This document shows positions 1 through 10,639 of a stretch of DNA of 64,000 bases, one piece after another (position 1 is the first letter of the stretch; each line of letters opens with the position of its first letter). Source of the stretch: Atherix ibis (Eukaryota > Arthropoda > Insecta > Diptera > Athericidae); contig OY282605.1 in NCBI GenBank assembly GCA_958298945.1, forward strand, positions 26,018,811 to 26,082,810, written 5' to 3'. A program made the translations under genes and the position numbers. The notes beneath the pieces were generated by a model. That model saw nothing but the letters and a program-made list of their open reading frames with translations, was not told the DNA's origin and searched no databases.

Positions 1-504
1 TGAAGTATGAAAAATTATTTTTAATTTTCTTTTGAAATTTATTGAATTATCTTCCGAAATGTTTGCGGTTAAATCCGATTGGCCTGTATATGAATAAGGT
101 TCAAACCATCTCACAAGATAGACATTCAAAAGATTGCACACAGTATAATTTCGATGCGAATTCAATTGATTTTGTTGTAAGCACAATAATTTATGGTAAA
201 TTAATAATTTTTTTATTATAAAATGTTTATCGTGAATTTATTATAACAAGACCGTATTCATGTCATTTTATTAACTTTCTACCATATACGATTGCTATTC
301 ACATTCATGGGCGGCTGATTTACATTTCTTACAGATCAAAAAAAAAAAAAAACATCTTAAATTGGTTTTTAGTTTACAAGTTGGATATTTAAAGATTATT
401 TTTAAATTTATTTAGTTAATAATTAAAATGATTTAAATCGCACTAATTGTAAATTGTACCACACTGAACTGATAGGGCTACCAGAATACCAACCAAGTAA
501 GTAT
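1..504. other. AT-rich non-coding stretch
   Basis: No gene, RNA or transposon is recognisable here. The stretch is AT-rich with short homopolymer runs, for example an A run near 339-352. Confidence 0.5.
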
Positions 505-1262
505 ACTATGGGTTATCCATTTCGTGGTTTGGAAAGTATAGTCCTGTTATCTCACATTTGTATAATATAAATATTAATTAAGTTAAAATTTATTTAACTT
601 ATAGCTTACCATTTAATATTTTCTTATCGTATACCGTAAAACAATTGAAAAAAAATGTCTAGAAAAAAGTGGTTTTTTGTGGCATGATAGCCACGTTTCG
701 TTCACTAAAAGGATATTATGATATGTCCGTCAGCGTTGAGGCTCATTTCTTGCTCAATAGATAAAAAAACTTATAAAAAAAGTCATTATATCTACAAAAG
801 GTGAGTGACTCTACCAAAACGGTACTATAAGTCACATAAACATAAAACCACAAATTGAGTTTTTATTGTGCGAAAAGTTCTCAGGATGTTTAAATTCGAG
901 ATGTGCTGATGCCAATTTATCTCGAAAATTTTACAATTTGATGACGGTTGTCTTTTGGTTTTGAAATAGTTGTAAAAAATCTTATTTTTACATATAAAAC
1001 TCAATATTTAAGGAATTTAAAATGAAAGAATCATCTAGTAATTGCTGAATTACAGCGAGAAATGTGCGATTGGGTGATCAAAAATTACCCCAAAAGGATA
1101 TAGCCCTGTAATGAGGTTCGTGGCAGTTATTTAATTAATTTTATAAATTATATAAAATATCAAGATTTATACCGAATAATAAAATTAAAATTTTAGTAAA
1201 AATCGGGAATAAAAATATATTTGATTATGTTTTACTTTTCAAAGAATAAATTGGATATGCCC
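505..1262 (+). mobile_element. Family D DDE transposon relic, both ends kept, internally deleted
   Basis: The left end (about 511-540) reads ggttatccatttcg followed by tttggaaagta. The right end (about 1230-1258) carries the inverse, ttacttttcaaag then attggatat, so both termini of family D appear present. Between them the plus strand keeps pieces of a DDE transposase: VEAHFLL at about 735-755 (the DEAHF-type motif), SRCADANLSRKFYNL at about 893-940 (compare SRFGxVNWxxRSCNLT in other copies), and REMCDWVIKNYPKRI near 1056-1100 at the C-terminus. Stops and deletions break it. At roughly 750 bp it is far shorter than an autonomous element. The superfamily (IS630/Tc1/mariner) is inferred from motif order. 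Confidence 0.6.
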
Positions 1263-2389
1263 TTGTGTGATGGTATTGCATCAAAAATCTACTTAAATTC
1301 ATTTATTTTTGACTTATTCTCTCTCATATTAAAAATATCAAATTTGTTGTTAAATTTTTTGCATATAATTTTTTTTTAAAGTACTTAACAGATATTTTTA
1401 TTATTTTAAATATTCTTTTGGTAGTCCGTATTAGTATATGTTAAGAAATATTTTCAGACACAGTTCTTGGCCAACTTAAATATTTTTTTAGGCTAAGTTG
1501 ACATTTAGACTCATATTTTTAAATGGAGATTAAATGCAGATGAGAACATTCAATTACATGCTGCAATCGCAATATAATGCAGACATACATTGTCCAATTA
1601 AATCCATCATAAATCATCATTAACAATTTTCGGAGCATTGAATTCGAACAGAAATAAATTCGGCGGAGAAATTTTTTCATATAAGCAACTTGGTATTCAG
1701 ATATGGATGCATGGAGCCAATGGAACAATTCAGGTTGAAAATGGTTTTAATCCTCCCGCTCAGATTGGATACGGTCCATTTTTATGGCAAACGTTTCTTC
1801 TTGGATGCTGTCATGCTGAGTTTGGTTACTTCATCGATAAACGAAATAATTCTAGCCCCAAATTGCCTGAATGTAAGCCTCCATACCTGGCTCAGTTCAA
1901 GTTGGAAGATTCCGTTTCAGGAAGAATTCGGATAAACAAATTGCTCAGGAGGTTCCGTTTAATTTTTTGGCAATTAATAAATATTTCCTGATTTTTTAAC
2001 ACTACAACTGTAGATGATCCCATAAGACCAATAACACTTCAACCTGTTTTCACAGTGATATCTGGTCATTATTTTTACTGTTTCTGGTTGCTTTTATGTA
2101 AAGTAACTAATGTAAGTTTTTTTGTGGAAAACTATGCGGGTCATTGAGCGCTGGAAGCTTCTATATAATATATTGCCAATTTCTGTTAAATGGTCATAAA
2201 TGTGTAATCAATTATAAAAATAACATGAACTCTCACAAATCCGTAATGCAAATATATCATTCGATGCAATGAAAGCGGCGGTCAATTTGCGAAGGTGTGT
2301 TGCATCTGACCACATAAGTCATGGAGAAAGCTTAAAAAATTACTTCTTCAAATGAAACTGGGTTTGTAAAATTTCTACTGATTTATTAG
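1263..2389. other. Non-coding stretch with a GC-richer island
   Basis: An island at about 1520-2350 has higher complexity than its surroundings. A stretch open on the plus strand runs from 1638 to 1991 (117 codons), but it begins at TTG and I recognise no domain. It might be decayed coding, UTR or regulatory DNA. The rest is AT-rich without visible features. Confidence 0.35.
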
Positions 2390-4356
2390 AAGTATTTACT
2401 AATATTTTCGGTAAAAATTGTTCAGTAAAAATTTTCAATAAAAATTATAAGCAAAAATTTTTAGTCGAAATTATCAGTAAACATTTCAGTAAAAATTGTT
2501 CAGTTAAAATTGTCAGTAAAAATTTTCAGTAAAAATTACTTTATTTTAGTCGAAATTATTAGTTAAAATTTTTAATTGAAATTTTCAATAAAAATTTTCA
2601 GTTGAAATTTTCAGTAAAATTTTCTGTAAAAATTGTTCTGTAAAAATTGTTCAGGAAAAATTTTCAGTTAAAATTTTCAATAAAAATTTTCAGTAAAATT
2701 ATTTAGTCGAAATTTTCTGCAAAATTTTTTTTTTCAGTAAAAAATTACAAGCAAAAATTTTTAGTTGAAATTTTCAGCAAAAATTTTGTCAGTAAAAATT
2801 TTTCAGTAATTTTTCAGTAGTAATTTTCGGTAATAATTTGAGTTAAAAATTTTCAGTACACATTTTTTCAGTGAAAATGTTCAGTAAATATTTTTTCAGT
2901 AAAAATTTTTCAGTGCAATTTTTTTCAGTAATAATTTTCGGTAATAATTTTAGTTAAAAATGTTCAGTAAAAATTTTCAGTAAAAATTTCGATAATAATT
3001 TTTTCAATAATAATTTTCCACAAAAACTTTTTCAGTAAAAATTTTCACTAAAAATTGCGGTAAAACTTTTCAGTAAAAATTTCATTAAAAATTTTCTGTA
3101 AAAATTTCATTAAAAATTTTCTGTAAAAATTTCGGTAAAAGTTTTCAGTAAAAATTTTGGTAAAAATGTTCAGTAAAAATTTTCAATAAAAATTATAAGC
3201 AAAAATTTTAAGTCGAAATTATCAGTAAACATTTTGTCAGTAAAAATTTTCAGTAAAAATGCTCAGTAAAAATATTCAGTAAAAAGTTTCAGTAAAAAGT
3301 TTCAGTAAAAATGTTCAGTACAAATTTTTTCAGTAAAAATTTCCAGTAAAAACTTTTCAATAAAAATTTTTCGGTAAAAATTTTTCAGTAAAAATTTTGT
3401 CAGTAAAAATTTTCAGTAAAAATGTTCAGTAAAAATGTTCATTAAATATTTCGGTAATAATTTTCTCAATAATAATTTTCCGAAAAAACTTTTTCAGTAA
3501 AAATATTCAGTAAAATTTTCTGTAAAAATTGTTCTGTAAAAATTGTTCAGTAAAAATTTTCAGTTAAAATTTTCAGTAAAAATTTTCAGTAAAATTATTT
3601 ATGCGAAATTTTCTGTAAAATTTTTTTTTCAGGTAATAATTTGAGTTAAAAATTTTTAGTAAAAATTTTCACTTAACATTTTTTCAGTAAAAATGTTCAG
3701 TAAATATTTTTTCAGTGCAAATTTTTTCTGTAATAGTTTTCGGTAATAATTTTAGTTAAAAATTTTCAGTAAAAATTTCATTAAAAATTTTCAGTAAAAA
3801 TTCCATTAAAAATTTTCAGTAAAAATTTCATTAAAAATTTTCAGTAAAAATTTCATTAAAAATTTTCAGTAAAAATTTCGGTAAAAGTTTTCAGTTAAAA
3901 TTTTGGTAACAATTGTCAGTAAAAATTTTCAATACAAATTTTTTCAGTCAAAATTTGCTGTAAAAATGTTCACTTATAATTTTCAGTAAAAATTTCGAGG
4001 AAAAATTTTTCAGTAAAAATTTTGTCAGTAAAATTTTCAGTAAAAATTTCAGTAAAAATTTTCAGTAAAAATTTTCAGTAAAAATTTCAGTAAAAATTTT
4101 CTGTAAAAACTTTTCAATAAAAATTTTTTGGTAAAAATTTTCTGTAAAAATTTAGGTAAAAATTTCAGTAAACATTTTTTTTATACATTTTTTCAGTAAA
4201 AATTTTCCAGCAAAAGTTTTTCAGTAAAAATCTGTTTATTAATAATTTTTGGTAATAATTTTAGGTAAAAAATTTCGTTAATAGTTTTAGGCAAAATTTT
4301 TTTCAGTGAAAATTTGCAGTGATCATTTTTTCAGTAAAAATTTGTGAGGAAAAATT
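2390..4356. repeat. Degenerate 13-bp minisatellite (ttttcagtaaaaa type)
   Basis: About 2 kb of tandem units based on ttttcagtaaaaa, with many variants (ttgttcagtaaaaa, tttcggtaaaaa, tttcattaaaaa, tttcaataaaaa, and agtcgaaatt). Unit length drifts between about 11 and 15 bp, so the array is old or poorly homogenised. The same core unit builds the far more regular array at 26611-28650. Confidence 0.9.
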
Positions 4357-5572
4357 GATTTGGTTGACATCTTATGTATTTTAAAACCGTATTTGAAGTA
4401 CTTATGCAGTTGCAAGTATATTTATGTGGTCTCGGATGTGATTCCCGCAACAAATACAAATCATTATCTACCATCACTTCTGGCAGCGGATAACTTCTAC
4501 CATCAAAATGGTTTTAGCAAAGGAAAGAAGGGTAATAGGTAAACATAGTTAAATAAATATCAATAAATTCCAAATATAATCAAAGCAAACTAGATGCGAA
4601 AGACAATTTCTATTATGATGGTTAGTTCAAGTGAAAGATAAAATATTGCCAGACTGTTTACTAGCATTCAGGGTGGTTAACTGCACAATTGAGAGGATAT
4701 GAGAGGTCTGTCATCTAAACATTGGGCAAACCCATCGTTTGTTAGTTGATTTGGATATTTATCACCTTTCGCCATTGTGTCGAGTCTGATCCGGAACAAG
4801 AGATTATCGAACACTTCATTACATCTCGATACAATTCTTGCAGTTTTTTTGGGTAGCGAAACCACCACAGCCTGAATAGGCTACTGATTTTCATTATTCG
4901 ACTAACTTTTTACAATTCATAGAACAGGAACAAAGATATGTGAAGTTGCATTCCCTACCCTTCGTGAAGAGTTTTGATTTTGAATTGCATCAACTGGCGT
5001 TTTATGCAATGCGTGCCGTGCCAAATAGGAACAACCGTTGTACCACGTGGAATCGGTGTCGATAAATGATAAATTATCGGAGCGATGACTATCGATGACA
5101 GTCTGTTGGCAAAACAATCGAGACCTAATGCTAGCGGCACATAAACGCCGAGGCAGAAATCTATAAATCGAATCGATTTACATCCTTGTCGAAGGACCTA
5201 GTGTCCCTTTGAATAGCACCAGTGGTTTGTTTTAAATACTTAAGAATGTGTCTTTTGTGGTCCCAAAAATTGCTCAACCATTTGCAGAAAAATCATCTGC
5301 GATTGGCTTCACACGAATTTGTACCAATCGTTGTCGACACTAAACTGAACCATCTGGCCTGGCCACTTGGAAATCTTCTTCAGATGTTAAATAGGCGTAT
5401 CGGAGAACTATCAATTTTGAATATTGTATACTGTAACGAAGTTTTAATGATTAATAAATAGCATTTAAGGGAACAATTTTTTTTTTCAAAAGCCACTCTG
5501 AGAAGGTCGTGCCGTACCGTTATGATACATAAAATGTTGGGAAACATGCAAAATAAAAATTTGTTGTACTAT
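4357..5572. other. Non-coding stretch with a complex island
   Basis: The part at about 4640-5460 is GC-richer and non-repetitive. Short open stretches (4677-4868 minus, 4917-5140 minus, 5222-5461 plus) show no recognisable domain, and the longest begins with a non-ATG codon. Near 5060-5079 a small inverted pair, cgataa and ttatcg, could be a GATA-type site. I see no gene. Confidence 0.35.
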
Positions 5573-6008
5573 AAAGGTTTATCCAATTTGTACTTTGGAA
5601 AAAAAAGTATAATTGAAAATATGTTAAATTAAAATTTTTATTTAACTTTTATTTGATTCTATCTTTTAAACTTTGATATTATTTATTAAAAAAGACTTTC
5701 TGCTAGACTCGATCTTTTTGATATAATTTTTGTTGACTTTTTCATACGATTCTGAATGTAATTGGGTAATTTTTCGATGGGTATTGGTTTTTAGATGTTT
5801 TCAACTTTAAAAAAAAGTGTTGAGTTTTTTGATAAAGTTACGACTAAGATCGTGTACATACAGATCTTGGACTTCAATTGATATTATCAAATCGCGAAAT
5901 TAAGCCCAATAGGGCTAAACATTTTTTTTTAGTTGTGTTCTTTTATTAAAATTGTACATATTCTAAAATAAAATCTTTAAGTTAAGGCCCAAATAATTCT
6001 GTGCTCTA

Positions 6009-7292
6009 ACAGATCGGCTGAAAAGTTTATAAGGTTGATGTCTAGATGGCGCCTCTTGCAAAAATCTACTTAATTATCACAAAGCTTCAAATGATTCCTG
6101 TCAAAATTTGACAGCAATCAGTCGATTGGTTCGTGAGATATAGCATTTTGAGTGAAGCAACTTTTGTTATTGAAAAAAATGGATAAAGACGAATTTCGTA
6201 TATCGATAAAGCATTGCTTTTTGATGAAAAAAAATACAGTGGAAACCAAAGCATGGTTTGACAAACGTTATCCGGACTCTGCTCCAGCTATTTCAACTGT
6301 GGAATATTGGTTTCGTCAATTTCGAACTGGTCGGACGAGCACAGTTGATGCAGAACGCAGTGGACGCCCAAAAGAGGTGGTTACGGCAGAAAACATCAAA
6401 AAAATCCACAAAATAATTTTAAATGACCGTAAAGTGAAGTTGAGCGAGATAGCTGAGACTCTGAAGATATCGAAAGAGCGTGTTGGACATATCGTGCATG
6501 AATATTTGGGCATGCGAAAGCTGTGTGCAAAATGGGTGCCGCGTGAGCTCACTGTGGACCGAAAACAACAACGTGTTGATGATTCTGAGCAGTGTTTGGA
6601 GCTGTTCAAGCGCAATAAACCCGAATTTTTGCGTCGATATGTGACAATGGATGAAACATGGCTGCGTCACTACACTCCAGAGTCCAATCGGCAGTCGGCA
6701 GAGTGGACAGCGAGCGACGAACCGAATCCAAAGCGTGGAAAGACGCAACAGTCGGCTGGCAAGGTGATGGCGTCTGTATTTTGGGATGCGCATGGTATAA
6801 TATTCATTGACTATCTCCAGAAGGGACAGACGATCAACAGCGACTATTATATAGCGTTATTGGATGGTTTGAAGAAAGAAATCGCTAAGAAACGGCCTCA
6901 TTTGAAGAAGAAAAAAGTGTTGTTTCACCAAGACAATGCACCGTGTCACAACTCGATGAAAACGATGGCCAAACTCAATGAATTGGGCTACGAATTGCTT
7001 CCCCATCTACTGTATTTTCCAGATCTGGCCCCCAGCGACTTTTCCCTGTTTGCAGACCTCAAGAGAATGCTCGCTTGCAAGAAATTTAAGACCGATGATG
7101 AAGTGATTGCCGAAACTGAGGCCTATTTTGAGGCAAAACCGAAAGAGTACTATAAAAATGGTATCGAAAAGTTGGAAGATCGCTATAATCGCTGTATCGC
7201 CCTCGAAGGCAACTATGTTGAATAATAAAAATGAATTTTGCAAAAAAAAAACATTTTTACTGTGTTACCTTATAAACTTTTCAGCCGAAAGT
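6009..7292 (+). mobile_element. Himar1-like mariner, near-complete (irritans subfamily)
   Basis: A 1284-bp element flanked by TA at 6007-6008 and 7293-7294. The 5' inverted repeat starts acagatcggctgaaaagttt and continues to 6035. The 3' end carries the complement at 7267-7292. The inner 22 bp are identical between the two ends. The outermost bases differ, acagatcgg on the left against actttcgg on the right, with one base fewer on the right. Length, end sequence and transposase all match the irritans subfamily, whose type element Himar1 is of nearly the same length. It lies inside a family D relic and is the only element here with an unbroken transposase frame. Confidence 0.92.
6179..7225 (+). 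CDS. Mariner transposase, irritans subfamily, apparently intact
   Basis: A DD34D transposase of 348 residues that would bind the element's inverted ends and carry out cut-and-paste transposition into TA sites in the nucleus. I chose the ATG at 6179 (MDKDEFRIS) because it matches the family N-terminus. The frame is open upstream to a GTG at 6152, which is not a likely start in a eukaryote. The N-terminal half holds the two helix-turn-helix regions (about residues 5-50 and 72-110) with the GRPK linker at 62-65. WVPREL lies at 119-124. The catalytic aspartates are D158 (TMDETW), D252 (HQDNAPCH) and D287 (DLAPSDF), with 34 residues between the last two. No stop or frameshift is present. The usual HPPYSPDLAP reads HLLYFPDLAP here, which might reduce activity. 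The stop is TAA. Confidence 0.93.
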   Translation: MDKDEFRISIKHCFLMKKNTVETKAWFDKRYPDSAPAISTVEYWFRQFRTGRTSTVDAERSGRPKEVVTAENIKKIHKIILNDRKVKLSEIAETLKISKERVGHIVHEYLGMRKLCAKWVPRELTVDRKQQRVDDSEQCLELFKRNKPEFLRRYVTMDETWLRHYTPESNRQSAEWTASDEPNPKRGKTQQSAGKVMASVFWDAHGIIFIDYLQKGQTINSDYYIALLDGLKKEIAKKRPHLKKKKVLFHQDNAPCHNSMKTMAKLNELGYELLPHLLYFPDLAPSDFSLFADLKRMLACKKFKTDDEVIAETEAYFEAKPKEYYKNGIEKLEDRYNRCIALEGNYVE

Positions 7293-7445
7293 TATAACAA
7301 CTTAAGCCCCAAATGCATTTCAGGCATTCAAATTTCGCAGATACAAAGGCTTCGATTCAATTAATTATAAACTTTAGGAGCTCTGTACTATTATTTATTG
7401 ATGTATCCAACAAGTGAAAAGTGAACTTCATTGCTGAAGAAAATT

Positions 7446-9403
7446 TTTCGACAAATTGATATATTTTCTAAATATTTTGTAAATTTTTTTAACGGACTTT
7501 TCATATTATTTGTTCAAAATTGCTTTAAGAAACTTATTTAAAATAATCTATATTACAATATAAGATGGCAAATTATTATCTAAATAAATTTGGTACTTAT
7601 TGAAAAATATAATTTCGAATTTATAAATGACAGATTTGTATTTTAAAAACTTAAAAATGAATAACTCTGCTCTTGTTGATACGAGTAGAGTAATAAAGAA
7701 TTTAACAGAATAAAAAAAACTCTTATTGAAAAAAAATATAAAAATTCTTTTTGATTATTTATGTAAATCGTTCAAAACTGGAAGAAAATTATTGCGAAGG
7801 CGTGCTGAGTTGATAAGACAGACCGCCATGATAGAATACTTAAAACAACTCATTTTATTGAAGCAATGAAATCGAAAATGTTCCCGAAACGTTAGAAATT
7901 TTTTATAGTTTTGTTTTTTTCCGTAACTAATATCGATCTATCGAATGAAGTTATCTGACCACACTGTGGATGGAGATAAACTGCGGATCAAATTCAAATG
8001 GACACATGTACAATATTACCCAATAAATATGATAGGCGATGTGAGCTCTTCTAGGCATTTTGTCCGCTCAACCCACACTCGTAACTTTTAAGGTAACATC
8101 AAAACGGTTAATAATTAGTAGCAAAATATATTAAAACTTTCGGATGGTTTTGTTTGAATCTTGGTAGGTAAAAACTACAATTGAATGAGAAGCGAATAGT
8201 TAACCTTACTATGTTAGAAGTATAAATTATATCAAATAAAAATTATTTGACAAAAAAAAAAAAAATACCTAACATTTTAAGAAGCTTGGGTACCTATTTT
8301 TGTTAAAATGACAAAACTTTACTGCAACCATCCATAATGTGGCAGATTTGTTTTTGGAAAAGATCAATTTTTCTCGTAATAAATTTAGTAAAATTTAACT
8401 GTGAACAATACGATGGCTTCTTTGACCATTTTTTGTTTCTTGGATATTAATCTAATTCCGACGAATATGGTTTGAACTAATAAATTTTGTTTTTGTCCGG
8501 ATAAGCTAACCTACGCAGGTAATCTTCGTTGACCATCTTTAATATATTCCATTTCAAGAGAACTGTTTAAAAAAAAAATTTTTTTTTTAATCTAAAAACG
8601 TAAAAATGATAAATACTATAAGTCATTTTAGATGAATTCGGGTTGATTTTGAAGAGCAGACAGTATTTTTTTCCAAGTTTTTTTTTTAAGGAATAAAATT
8701 ACTTTCCATCTAAAATTAGATTTGTCTAGTTTATTTTTTTTTTAAACAAAATTTTTTTCCATCTTTAGGTGGACTTTTCATAGATGAACATTAATTTTAT
8801 TGCTTATACAATACAAACTGAAAGTGGTTTATTTTTGGAATAATTACAGAAAATTGTCAGTTTTTATTAAAATTAAATTTATTTTTTAAGTAAAGATTTT
8901 TGAAAATTTCACAGTATTTTCTAGTGGGTTTTGTATAATATTTATTTTATGTTACCATTCTTTTGGTAGCTAGTATCGATAATATATTGTTAAATATTTC
9001 TTTTACTTAATTTATGGTAAAATATATTTTGCTTTTAAAAAATTATCTAATAAAAACTTTAATTAAATAATAATTTCTTTTGAATAATCTTTGTATATTT
9101 TCCAAAATAAAAAAATTTAGAAAAACATTTTTTTAAAAATTTGGGTCACAAAAAATTGAATTTACTAAATTTGCTAATGTTGGAAGACTTAATTGAAATG
9201 TACCCATAAAAGGATATTTAACAGTAAGATAAATTATGAAATTGTGATTTTAGTATTTTTGGTAATTTAAGATAATCTCAGAAAAATTGTAAGTGAATAG
9301 AAAAGCTTTTTACTCTTCTCTCTCTATTCAAAATTACTAATAAACCAAAAACTGCTAGTTTGAAAAAAAAAAACTAATCGGATTATGACAAACTAATATT
9401 GTT
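7446..9403. other. AT-rich non-coding stretch
   Basis: Nothing codes here. A more complex patch lies at about 7800-8220. The remainder is AT-rich with many A and T runs. The element responsible for some short similarities, such as gatggcttctttgacc at about 8412, is not clear. Confidence 0.4.
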
Positions 9404-9444
9404 TTAATACGCTCACTCATAGATGGCGTGAGTGAGCGTATTAA
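9404..9444. repeat. Perfect 16-bp inverted repeat with 9-nt loop at a mariner edge
   Basis: The arms ttaatacgctcactca (9404-9419) and tgagtgagcgtattaa (9429-9444) are exact complements around the loop tagatggcg. The right arm is ordinary mauritiana-element sequence. The left arm replaces the terminal inverted repeat expected there. Confidence 0.9.
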
Positions 9445-10613
9445 GCTACCATGGGCACACCATAACTTTTTTTATGAGTTTGACATCTGTCAACATTAAT
9501 CAGTGCACATTGTCAGCAATTTCGTACAACATCATACATTTTTCCTTTGGTGTTCATGTCTAGTTTTATGCCAGAAAAAGAGCATATGCGGGAAGCTCTG
9601 CTTTTCTGCTTCAATTTTAAGAAATCGGCTGCTAAATAGCATTAAATGCTTATAGAGGCTAATGGTGACAGTGCTTTATCAGAAATAACGTGCCGGAATG
9701 GGTTTCGTCGGTTCAAAGACGGCAATTTTGACTTATGGGACAAGAAGGGTGAAAATCGACCTAGGAAGGTTGAGGCCATATCCAATGGCAAAAAATGCTC
9801 GCCGAGCAATTGGGTGGTACTCAACCAGCCATTTTCATGCCTCTGCGTACTATGGGGAAGATTGAAAAGATCGGAAAATGGGTGCCGCATGAATTGAACG
9901 ATAGGTTGATGGGGCGACGCTAAAACGCATGCGAAATCCTGCTCGCCAGACAAAAAAGAAAGTCGTTCCTGCATCGGATTATGACAGGCGATGAAAAGTG
10001 GCCATATTTCGAGAATCCTAAACGCAAGAAATCGTGGGTTGATCCCGGCCAACCATCAACGTCTTCCCCAAGACCAAATCGCTTCGGACGGAAGACGATG
10101 CTGTGCGTTTGGTGGGATCAGCAGGGTATGGTCTACTATGAGATGTTGAAACCTGGTGAAACTGTCAATGTCCACCGCTACCACCAACAACTGATCAAAT
10201 TACATCGTGCTCTGCTGGAAAAAAGGACATATTATCAACAAAGACATGACAAGGTGATTTCCATCCACGACAACGCACCATCGCACACGTTAAAAATGGT
10301 CCGAAACTACTTGGAGACATTCAACTGTGAGGTGATACCCCACCCCGCTTATTAACCAGACCTGGGAGGTGATACTACCACCTGTTTTCGGCGATGGGCC
10401 ACGCGCTCGCTGAGCAGCACTTTGGTTCTAACGAAGACGGCCGAAAATGTCTTGATGAGTGGTTTGCCTCGAAAGAGAAGGAATTTTTTTGGCGTCGTAT
10501 CCACAAATTGCCCGAAAGATGGGAAAAATGTGTAGCTAGCGAGGACAAGTGCTTTAAATAAATTTGTTTTTGCTTTCTATGAAAAAAACATGTGTTTAAG
10601 CTTATACACCTGG
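9417..10613 (+). mobile_element. Mauritiana-type mariner relic, 5' end lost
   Basis: The 3' terminus aagcttatacacctgg ends at 10613 and is followed by TA. It matches the ends of the copies at 34379 and 48158-49256. At the 5' side homology begins only at tcatagatggcg (9417). The outer roughly 35 bp, including the inverted repeat, are missing and replaced by a fold-back. Confidence 0.85.
9556..10561 (+). pseudogene. Mauritiana-type mariner transposase pseudogene
   Basis: Remains of a Mos1-like transposase. The ATG at 9556 is followed at once by a stop (atg tct agt read as a shifted frame) and later by an in-frame stop in the first helix-turn-helix region (gctaaatagc near 9634). Frameshifts follow. 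The best piece is 9981-10355, encoding MTGDEKWPYFENPKRKKSW, RPNRFGRKTMLCVWWD, IHDNAPSHTLKMVRNYLE and VIPHPAY. The first two catalytic aspartates (TGDEKW and HDNAPSH) therefore survive. The third falls after the stop at 10353-10355. The coding end, aagtgctttaaataa, is at 10561. It cannot make a working protein. Confidence 0.85.
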
Positions 10614-10639
10614 TATAAATATTAATGTTATACCTTTCA

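Larger units (their letters stand above)
5573..7445 (-). mobile_element. Family D DDE transposon relic split by a mariner insertion
   Basis: The left terminus is ttatccaatttgtactttgga at about 5579-5599. Minus-strand coding remnants follow to about 5935. The Himar1-like element then occupies 6009-7292. The relic resumes after it with cagatacaaaggcttc (about 7339), which matches the cagatacaatggcttc segment of copies at 46.9 and 62.7 kb. A minus-strand FFSNEVHFSLVG, the DEAHF-type motif, is encoded at about 7412-7442. The order of pieces on both sides agrees with one ancestral copy cut by the younger element. No right terminus was found, so that boundary is approximate. Confidence 0.55.

Noticed and set aside
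1638..1991. 117-codon open stretch as a host gene
   Set aside because: It begins at TTG, overlaps another open frame, and shows no recognisable domain. Kept only as a note on the island.
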